A stretch of 64,000 nt of DNA, from positions 806,001 through 870,000 of the forward strand of contig NZ_UAUU01000002.1 of the NCBI RefSeq assembly GCF_900457465.1, written 5' to 3'. The DNA is from Sphingobacterium multivorum. GTDB lineage: Bacteria; Bacteroidota; Bacteroidia; Sphingobacteriales; Sphingobacteriaceae. This document shows positions 57,120 through 64,000 of the stretch, piece after piece; positions within the stretch are counted from its first letter, which is position 1, and each line of letters begins with the position of its first letter. The notes under the pieces were generated by a model. It saw only the letters and a program-made list of their open reading frames with translations. It ran no database searches and had not been told where the DNA came from. The position numbers and the translations under genes were made by a program.

Positions 57120-58091
57120 ATGTCAAAATTAAGAGAGATCCAACGTCCTATTGCCCATGAACTTGAGGCTTTTGAAAAAAAATTCAAAGCTTCAATGAAA
57201 AGCTCCGTCCCCTTGTTGGATCGCATTACACAATACCTGATCAAACGTAAAGGCAAACAAATGCGGCCCATGTTTGTGTTCTTTTCTGCTGGGATATGCA
57301 ACGGAATCAATGAATCCACCTACAGAGGAGCTGCTCTCGTAGAATTGCTGCATACCGCATCACTCGTACATGATGATGTGGTAGACAACTCCTACGAACG
57401 CAGAGGTTTTTTTTCCATCAATGCTTTGTGGAAAAATAAAATTGCTGTTTTGGTGGGTGATTTTCTGCTGTCAAGGGGCCTGCTCCTTTCTGTAAAACAT
57501 CAGGATTATCACTTACTAAAAATTGTATCGGAAGCTGTTGATCAGATGAGCGAAGGTGAATTGCTTCAAATCGAAAAGGCCCGTAAACTGGATATCGAAG
57601 AGTCTATTTATTTTGAGGTCATTCGAAAGAAAACAGCTTCGCTGATTGCCTCTTGCTGTGCCTGTGGATCGGCTTCTTCGAATGCAGATCAGGAGACAAT
57701 CGACAAGCTCCATCAATTTGGTGAAAAGATCGGAATTGCATTTCAAATCAAGGACGATTTATTCGACTTTGGTTTAGATGACGTTGGCAAACCACTCGGC
57801 AATGACATCAAAGAGAAGAAAATGACCTTACCGTTAATCTATGCCTTGAATCAAGTGACTTCAAGTGAAAAGCGAAGGATCATTAATTTGATTAAAAACC
57901 ATAATGAAGACACACACAAAGTGGCTGAAGTCATCGACTTTGTCCGCCAGAGTGGTGGGCTCGAATACGCTACAAATAAGATGCTGGAATACCAACAAGA
58001 TGCTTTCCAGATCTTGGAAGACTTTCCCGACAGTGAATACAAATCGGGGTTGGAGCAACTGGTAAAATATACAACAGAAAGAAAAAAATAA
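57120..58091 (+). CDS. ispB: Long-chain polyprenyl diphosphate synthase (octaprenyl-type)
   Basis: The 323-residue prenyltransferase has the first aspartate-rich motif in LVHDDVVDNSYERRG and the second in AFQIKDDLFDFGLDD, plus RKGKQMRPMFVFFSAG near the N-terminus. It builds a long prenyl chain for menaquinone from FPP and IPP. Chain length is not fixed by sequence alone, so the ispB symbol is tentative. terC starts 1 bp after its stop. Confidence 0.88.
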   Translation: MSKLREIQRPIAHELEAFEKKFKASMKSSVPLLDRITQYLIKRKGKQMRPMFVFFSAGICNGINESTYRGAALVELLHTASLVHDDVVDNSYERRGFFSINALWKNKIAVLVGDFLLSRGLLLSVKHQDYHLLKIVSEAVDQMSEGELLQIEKARKLDIEESIYFEVIRKKTASLIASCCACGSASSNADQETIDKLHQFGEKIGIAFQIKDDLFDFGLDDVGKPLGNDIKEKKMTLPLIYALNQVTSSEKRRIINLIKNHNEDTHKVAEVIDFVRQSGGLEYATNKMLEYQQDAFQILEDFPDSEYKSGLEQLVKYTTERKK

Positions 58092-58092
58092 A

Positions 58093-59144
58093 ATGAGTCA
58101 CGAATTAATGTTTTTTGGCGGATTCCTCATCTTTATTGCACTTATGCTAGCAATAGATCTAGGCTTATTCTCCAAAGGCGACAAACCTGTTAGCCTAAAG
58201 ATGGCTAGCATCATGAGCGCCATCTGGGTCTTATTCTCCTTGGGTTTCTATTGGCTCCTTCGTCACTATGGATTTGAATTGCACAATATCCATGACTTGG
58301 ACCACCTTCAAGAAATCATTACAAACACCACCACGATATTAAAATCATTCCCGGTGATTTAGCGGCGAGTCTCGAGCTCTACAACAAAAACCTTGGTCTG
58401 GAATATATCACCGGTTACGTTGTGGAATATGCCCTATCCGTAGATAATATCTTTGTGATGGTATTATTATTTACTTCTTTTGGCATTCCAGAGCGCTATT
58501 ACCATAAAGTTTTGGTGTGGGGAATTTTGGGCGCAATCATTATGCGTTTCTTGTTTATTTTCCTTGGCGCAACCCTTATTGCTAAATTCGGCTGGATCCT
58601 CTATGTTTTTGGTGCTTTCTTGGTCTTTACAGGGGTCAAAATGTTTATCAACCGTAACCAGGACGAAGAAGTGGATCCACAGAATCACCCGGTCGTTAAA
58701 TTTGCTTCCCGATACTTTAAGGTAACCCCCAAATTAGATGGTGGACACTTCTTCCATGTAGAGAACGGCGTGAAATATATGACACCGCTATTTCTTGTAC
58801 TGCTGGTCATAGAATTTACGGATTTGATTTTTGCTGTGGATTCTATCCCTGCAATTTTCTCGGTTACCAAAGATCCCTATGTTGTATTTTTCTCCAATAT
58901 TTTTGCAATACTTGGATTGCGGTCGATGTTCTTCCTTTTGGTCAATATCATCCACAAATTCCAATACCTCAAAGTAGGTTTAGCATTTTTGCTGGTCTTC
59001 ATTGGTTTAAAGATGCTGCTGCATCATTGGTTGGCCGAAGTAGGTTTTACAACAACACATTCGTTGATCGTTATTGTCGGCATACTTGCATTGAGTATCA
59101 TTGCTTCGCTGCTTTTTCCGAAAAAAGCTGAACCGACTGATTAA
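58093..59144 (+). pseudogene. TerC-family membrane protein, one frameshift as sequenced
   Basis: The N-terminal part (MSHELMFFGGFLIFIALMLA, IDLGLFSKGDKPVSLKMA) is in one frame up to about residue 76. The rest reads HHHDIKIIPGDLAASLELYN, GYVVEYALSVDNIFVMVLLF and FTDLIFAVDSIPAIFSVTKD in another. One A missing in the A3 run at 58323-58325 explains it; with four A the text is TKHHHDIKII. The family has 7-9 membrane helices with conserved Asp residues and is linked to metal or tellurite homeostasis. The break is likely a sequence error, as both parts are well kept. Confidence 0.88.
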
Positions 59145-59228
59145 ACGACTATTGAAAGCGTACCGACGGTCATTATTCGGCGAGAAACTCCGGTAATCCG
59201 CGCGAAATTACAAACGATACAGAACACC

Positions 59229-59258
59229 ATGGTCAGAAAGAAATTTCTGACCATTTTT
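59229..59258 (+). terminator. Rho-independent terminator after terC
   Basis: ATGGTCAGAAA (59229-59239) and TTTCTGACCAT (59244-59254) form a perfect 11-bp stem with a GAAA tetraloop, followed by T's. Confidence 0.88.
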
Positions 59259-59410
59259 ATGTGATATTATGCTTTATGCATATCCTATTCTCCAGCAAAA
59301 GATTGCAGAAAACAGCAGATTTTTAAGAACAATTATTTTACAGAGGAATTTACCTTACTAAATTTTATTTATTTAATTTAGCACCACACTAAATTAACAA
59401 AATACTAACA

Positions 59411-60599
59411 ATGAATTGGAATAAAACGATTGTACTAGCTGCTTCACTTTTCGCAGCTTCATTCCAAGTACAAGCACAAGACAATTTGATCAATGCGCTA
59501 AAAGCAAATCAAAATGACAATAGCAAATCTGGATTTACATTTACTGAAGTTATCAATCTTGGTAACACATCCATCAAAAACCAAGGTTCATCTGGTACTT
59601 GTTGGTCTTATTCAGGTAACTCTTTCCTGGAGTCAGAAATGATCCGTATGGGTAAAAAACCAGTGGAGATCTCACAAATCTATACCGCGCGCCAACACGT
59701 ATTTAGATAAAGCACGCACGTATGTACGCCTTCATGGCGGATTGTCATTGGGTGAAGGTGGTCAATTCCATGATGTGTTGAACTCTTTCCGTAAATATGG
59801 TACAATGCCGCAATCGGCTTACACAGGTCTTCACTACGGTACTACACGTAACAACTTTGGTGAAATGACCAATATGTTGGATGCGATGTTAGGAGCAGTA
59901 GTAAAAGGTAAAACATTAACGCCAAATTGGGAAAAAGCCTATACCGCTGCGATGGATTCTTATCTTGGGGAAGTACCTGAGAAATTTGACTATAACGGTA
60001 AATCCTATACACCGCGCACCTTTGCAGATCAGGTAATCGGTATCAATCCGGATGATTACGTGGGTATTGCTTCGGTAACTGACCATCCATACTACAGCCA
60101 ATTCGTATTGTTGATTCCAGACAACTGGTCATTCGACCGTTTCTATAATGTTAAGATGAACGATTTAACGGACATTATTGACAACGCTTTACAAAAAGGT
60201 TATACGGTAGCTTGGGCTACTGACGTATCAGAAAAAGGTTTCTCTTGGAAAAACGGTGTAGCTTATGTACCAGAAAAACCTTTCGAGGAAATGACAGATC
60301 AAGAAAAGTCAACAATGTTTGTTGGTCCTAAACCAGAGTTAAAAGTAACACCGGAAGAAAGACAAAAAGCTTTCGACAACTGGCAGACTACAGATGACCA
60401 CGGTATGCATATCGTAGGTCTTGTAAAAGATCAAAGCGGAAAAGAGTATTACATCGTTAAAAACTCTTGGGGTACAACAAATGACTACCATGGTTATTTA
60501 TATGCTTCAAAAGAATTTGTACGATATAAAACAACTTCTTTGATGTTACATAAAGACGGTCTAACAAAAGATTTAAAATCGAAGATAAATATCAAATAA
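59411..60599 (+). pseudogene. C1-family aminopeptidase (PepC/bleomycin hydrolase-like), one frameshift as sequenced
   Basis: A signal-like N-terminus (AASLFAASFQVQA) and the catalytic Cys region QGSSGTCWSYSGNSFLESE are in one frame. The rest (ARTYVRLHGGLSLGEGGQFH, DDHGMHIVGLVKDQS with the catalytic His and YYIVKNSWGT with the Asn) is in another. Removing one C from the pair at 59692-59693 gives a single chain of about 395 residues with TARNTYLDKARTYV at the joint. It is a papain-fold (C1B) peptidase, probably exported to the periplasm or outer surface, as its signal implies. Active-site residues are intact, so the break is likely a sequence error. Confidence 0.88.
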
Positions 60600-60617
60600 G
60601 CGATTTATCAGTCCACG

Positions 60618-60653
60618 AAAACACCTCTGAAATTAATACATCAGAGGTGTTTT
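60618..60653 (+). terminator. Terminator after the C1 peptidase gene
   Basis: AAAACACCTCTGA (60618-60630) and TCAGAGGTGTTTT (60641-60653) form a perfect 13-bp stem with a T-rich end. Confidence 0.9.
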
Positions 60654-60710
60654 TGTTTTCAGATTAATTTAATAACTTAAACATAATTATGAATCTTTTG
60701 TTGAGTGAGT

Positions 60711-61949
60711 ATGAGAAGTATAATCGCGTTATGCCTTACAATTTTATTCGGGAATTTGGCTCAAGCCCAGACTAAGGGAGTGAAATTTGTAGAAGGGTTG
60801 AGTTGGAAGCAGATAAAGGAACGGGCACAAGCTGAGAACAAGTTTATCTTCGTAGAGCTATTTGCAACCTGGTGTGGCCCATGCCAATATATGAGCAATG
60901 AGATCTTTCCCCTAGAGCAGGTGGGGCAGCCAATCAATCAGAACTTCATTAGTGTAAAAGTGCAAATGGATTCGACAGAGTCCGACAATGCCAATGTCAA
61001 AAAATGGTATGCCGATGCGCGTGCTATTTCCAATGAATACAATATTCAATCCTTTCCCACATTTCTTATCTTTAATCCCGATGGGCAGGCGGTACACCGG
61101 ATTGTCGGTGCAAGTGATGCTCCCGAATTTGTCGGACATGTGATGGATGGACTAAATCCCGAAACACAGTATTACACGCTGTTAAAAAAATTCGAGAAAA
61201 GACCCCAAGATATTTATACGGCCAAGCAGATGCTGAAAGCAGCAAATATCGCTTACGATGAAAATACTGCACGAAAGGCAGAAAATACCTTAGCGAATTC
61301 ATTGGGTACGGATGAGTTATTCAAAAAAGAAAATGTCCATATTTTATTGGCAGCTGCCAAATTCACCAATTCAAAAGCTTTTAATCTTATTCGCAACAAT
61401 AAAGAGAAAATCGATATTCTATTAGAGTCTCCAGGTATTGCCAACCGCACCCTGGCTAATGTTGTCGTCAACGAATTATTTCAGATTAAGATTGATGCCA
61501 AACATGAACCCAACTGGGATAGTTATCAGAATGAACTCGCTGCAAAATATCCAGACATCGATTTCATCCCGATGTTCAAGAAAATAAAAGCACACTATTA
61601 CCTTCAGGTGAAGAATTACGTCGCCATGAAGAATACCATCAATGATTACCTTTCGTCAGAAGATTTTACCCCACACCAATTAAATACCTTTGCCTGGACT
61701 ATTTTTAATAATACAAGTGATACTGCATGTATTGAATCCGCGTTAAGCTGGAGCAAGAAATCCATCCTTGAGGATCCAAGCAGTGCATTTTTGGATACCT
61801 ATGCAAATCTGCTCTATAAGAAAGGAGAAAAAGAAAAAGCCATAAAGTGGCAAAACAAAGCGATCGAAATGGCCAGTGAGGACGATCGTCCTATCTATCA
61901 AGAAACACTGGACAAAATGATGAAAGGAATAAAAACTTGGGAAAACTAA
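60711..61949 (+). CDS. Thioredoxin-fold protein with helical C-terminal part, first tandem copy
   Basis: The frame may start at GTG 60705 but ATG 60711 gives a cleaner signal peptide (MRSIIALCLTILFGNLAQAQ). The thioredoxin-like domain has the CxxC motif in FATWCGPCQYM and the cis-Pro in SFPTFLIF. The last 250 residues are helical with a TPR-like end (SSAFLDTYANLLYKKGEKEK). It is exported, so a periplasmic thiol role is likely, but the partner is unknown. The next gene is a paralogue with the same layout. About 412 residues. Confidence 0.82.
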   Translation: MRSIIALCLTILFGNLAQAQTKGVKFVEGLSWKQIKERAQAENKFIFVELFATWCGPCQYMSNEIFPLEQVGQPINQNFISVKVQMDSTESDNANVKKWYADARAISNEYNIQSFPTFLIFNPDGQAVHRIVGASDAPEFVGHVMDGLNPETQYYTLLKKFEKRPQDIYTAKQMLKAANIAYDENTARKAENTLANSLGTDELFKKENVHILLAAAKFTNSKAFNLIRNNKEKIDILLESPGIANRTLANVVVNELFQIKIDAKHEPNWDSYQNELAAKYPDIDFIPMFKKIKAHYYLQVKNYVAMKNTINDYLSSEDFTPHQLNTFAWTIFNNTSDTACIESALSWSKKSILEDPSSAFLDTYANLLYKKGEKEKAIKWQNKAIEMASEDDRPIYQETLDKMMKGIKTWEN

Positions 61950-62002
61950 ACCTATCCCGACCAATACGAACGATTAAATTAAAAATCCAAAATACCAACA
62001 TT

Positions 62003-63240
62003 ATGAAAAATTGATTTTAATGCTATTTCTAATTCCAACCCTCCTATTTGCGCAGAGCGAAGGGGTCAAATTTGAGCATGGGCTCAATTGGAGTCAGATT
62101 AAAGAAAAAGCAGCTAAAGAAAACAAATTCATTTTTGTAGACTGTTTTACAACCTGGTGTGGCCCCTGTAAATATATGTCGAGTACCATCTTCCCACAAG
62201 CCAAAGTAGGCGATTTTTTCAATGCTAAATTTGTCAATGCAAAAATTCAGATGGATAAAACTAAGAATGACAATGAAGATGTAAAATCATGGTACGAAGA
62301 GGCCGATCGTTTTGCCAAAGAATATAAAGTTAGAGCCTACCCAACTTTTCTGATCTTTGACTCAAAAGGTACCCTTGTGCATCGTATCGTAGGTGGTGGT
62401 GAAGCGGACGATTTTATAGCGAAAGCACAAAAATCACTTGATCCAAATACACAATATGAAACACTATTGGCAAAATTCAATGCCGACCCAACAAATGTAA
62501 ACATCGCCAAAAGTATGGCTATAGCTGCCAAAGAAGCTTATGATCAAGAGACACAAGCAAAAGCGGAAGGAGTCGTACTGGCGTCCTTGTCTACGGATCA
62601 AATCTTTACAAAGGAGAATGTTAGTTTATTACTTTCAGCGGCGAATGTTGTCGATTCTAAGGCTTTTAATTTAATCAAAGACAATCCTGCTAAATTTGAT
62701 GCCGTTAGTGAAAAACTGAAAGCAAATGACTTCCTCTCCCAACTGTTGGTTAGTAATGCAGTAAACACCAAAATTCGTGCAAAGGAAACAGTTGATTTTA
62801 CGAGCATAGAAAAAGAATTGGCGCAAAAATATCCGACTGTGAATACAGAGAAAGCAAGTCTCGAAATGCAACCACGTTATTATGGTTATACCAAAAATTA
62901 CCCTGGTTTAAGAGATAGCTTCAATAAATACATTGCAAAATATGGTTCAACCATTACCGCTGCAGAACTAAACAACATGGCGTGGTCCATTTTTGAAAAC
63001 TGCAATGACCCAGCGTGCCTAAAAGCAGCAGCTGAATGGAGCAAATTATCCAACGAAAAAGAAAAAGATGCACCCATGTATTTAGACACTTTTGCAAACA
63101 TATTATATCGCCTTGGAGAAAAAGAAAAAGCAATTAAAACGCAAGAAAAAGCGATCTCACTCATTACCGATGCTACTCAAAAAGAAGAATATGTAGCAAC
63201 ATTACAAAAAATGAAAAAGGGTGAAAAGACCTGGCAATAA
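62003..63240 (+). CDS. Thioredoxin-fold protein, second tandem copy (one base missing near start)
   Basis: The ATG at 62003 is followed by AAAAA-TTG, which puts the body out of frame. With one A more (62006-62010) the signal peptide reads MKKLILMLFLIPTLLFAQ, typical for the family. Without it only TTG 62011 would remain as start. The protein has FTTWCGPCKYM, YPTFLIFDSKGTLVHRIVGG and a TPR-like end (LDTFANILYRLGEKEKAIKT). About 412 residues, clearly a duplicate of the gene 53 bp upstream. Both are likely cotranscribed. Confidence 0.82.
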
Positions 63241-63270
63241 GAAGATATTCGAATAGTCAATGAATAAAAA

Positions 63271-63304
63271 AAGCCGCAATCAAATTATTGATCGCGGCTT
63301 TTTT
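63271..63304 (+). terminator. Terminator after the thioredoxin pair
   Basis: AAGCCGCAATCAA (63271-63283) pairs with TTGATCGCGGCTT (63288-63300) with one mismatch, flanked by A7 and T6. It faces the convergent peptidase gene and may act for both. Confidence 0.85.
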
Positions 63305-63351
63305 ATGGAGAACAAGACAGACAATATGTTGAGTCTTTGACTGCTGTCCGC

Positions 63352-64000
63352 TTATTTTAATTCTTTAATACCCATATTCCAAAGGGCAAAAGCATATTTA
63401 TCAACTGTACTATTGATCAGGACTTCTGTTGACCTTCCCGCACCGTGACCAGCTTTTGTCTCAATACGAATCAATACAGGATTATCACAAGCTTGTTTTG
63501 CCTGTAGTTCGGAAGCAAACTTATAGGAGTGCGCCGGTACCACCCGATCATCATGATCTCCCGTAAAGACCATCGTCGCTGGGTAACAAACTCCAGTTTT
63601 CACATTGTGCACCGGAGAATATGCTTTCAGATAGTCAAACATTTCTTTGCTATCATTGACTGTACCATAATCATAGGACCAACCTGCACCGGCTGTGAAG
63701 GTATGATAACGCAACATGTCCAAAACACCAACCTCAGGAAGTGCGACCTTGGCTACTTTGGGATCTATTGTCATTGTTGCGCCCACGAGCAAACCACCAT
63801 TGGATCCTCCCGATAAAGCGGTGTACTCGGGTGATGTATAACCATTCTCCTGAAGATAATGTGCGGCGGCAATAAAATCATTAAACACATTCAACTTATT
63901 GAACTGTCTGCCGCCATCATGCCATTTCTGACCATATTCGCCGCCCCCACGTAAATTCGGAATAGCATAAACACCGCCATTTGCCAACCACACCGCAACG
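63352..64000 (-). CDS. Prolyl oligopeptidase (S9), C-terminal part
   Basis: The reverse-strand frame enters at the right edge ([20 protein letters not shown]) and ends with a stop at 63352. The catalytic triad of the S9 peptidase domain is visible: Ser in [13 protein letters not shown], Asp in [16 protein letters not shown] and His in KAGHGAGRS. Only the last 216 residues are in the window; the N-terminal beta-propeller lies beyond. It cleaves peptides after proline. Whether it carries a signal peptide cannot be seen. Confidence 0.9.
   Translation of the reverse strand, partial: VAVWLANGGVYAIPNLRGGGEYGQKWHDGGRQFNKLNVFNDFIAAAHYLQENGYTSPEYTALSGGSNGGLLVGATMTIDPKVAKVALPEVGVLDMLRYHTFTAGAGWSYDYGTVNDSKEMFDYLKAYSPVHNVKTGVCYPATMVFTGDHDDRVVPAHSYKFASELQAKQACDNPVLIRIETKAGHGAGRSTEVLINSTVDKYAFALWNMGIKELK

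Noticed and set aside
59411..59710. Separate 99-codon C1-peptidase-like gene
   Set aside because: It is the N-terminal part of the peptidase that continues in another frame after one extra C, not a gene of its own.
1..64000. CRISPR array, tRNA or rRNA genes
   Set aside because: No regularly spaced direct repeats and no tRNA-like cloverleaf or rRNA sequence were seen in the intergenic regions.

Overview
The window is chromosomal DNA from a Bacteroidota bacterium, most likely of the family Sphingobacteriaceae (Sphingobacterium/Pedobacter-like). The signs are a SusC/SusD pair with a FecI-type sigma factor and FecR anti-sigma factor, TAnnTTTG-type -7 promoter elements, and families nearly confined to the phylum (DUF2480, DUF3109, DUF6427, DKNYY lipoproteins). 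The gene order around ccmBC, lptC and ppiD also fits. No rRNA, tRNA or CRISPR array was seen.

Layout. 0-7 kb is accessory: the right part of an IS66 element abuts a reverse-strand pair made of a SWIM-like protein that may be a cut SNF2-type helicase and a protein with repeated HEPN/MNT-like domains. A DKNYY lipoprotein and the relic of a Fic gene beside two strong palindromes follow. 7-19 kb holds a lipoprotein, then a nutrient locus: ECF sigma, FecR, SusC with STN domain, SusD, a GDPD-like/alkaline phosphatase fusion and a GH29 fucosidase. 19-33 kb is mixed: a PAS histidine kinase with a lone receiver, Xaa-Pro aminopeptidase, PBP4-type DacB, malic enzyme, RuvA, GH20 hexosaminidase, free-Met-sulfoxide reductase and an outer-membrane barrel protein. 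32-43 kb, reverse strand: an LVIVD lipoprotein, a WD40 protein, the hisCBHAF-IE operon (no hisG or hisD here), RNase Z with a STAS protein, purC and phoH. 43-59 kb, forward strand: SAM hydrolase family, an ABC exporter, YtxH, CcmB/CcmC/CcmD-like, DUF6427, an outer-membrane protein, LptC, PpiD, DUF2480, DUF3108, DUF3109, a polyprenyl synthase and TerC. 59-64 kb: a PepC-type C1 peptidase, two tandem thioredoxin-TPR paralogues, and the 3' end of a prolyl oligopeptidase on the reverse strand.

The genes join into a few units. The sigma/FecR/SusCD/phosphatase block looks like a self-regulated system for taking up and dephosphorylating a phosphorylated organic substrate. The ccm and lptC-ppiD stretch is envelope and cytochrome biogenesis. 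The his genes form one compact operon closed by a strong hairpin.

A striking property of the sequence itself: between about 33.2 and 62.0 kb at least fourteen single-base indels, most in short homopolymers, break or distort nine otherwise ordinary genes (LVIVD, WD40, hisIE, hisA, DUF6427, outer-membrane protein, terC, pepC, thioredoxin-like). I read these mainly as residual assembly or sequencing errors and give the reconstructed gene limits.
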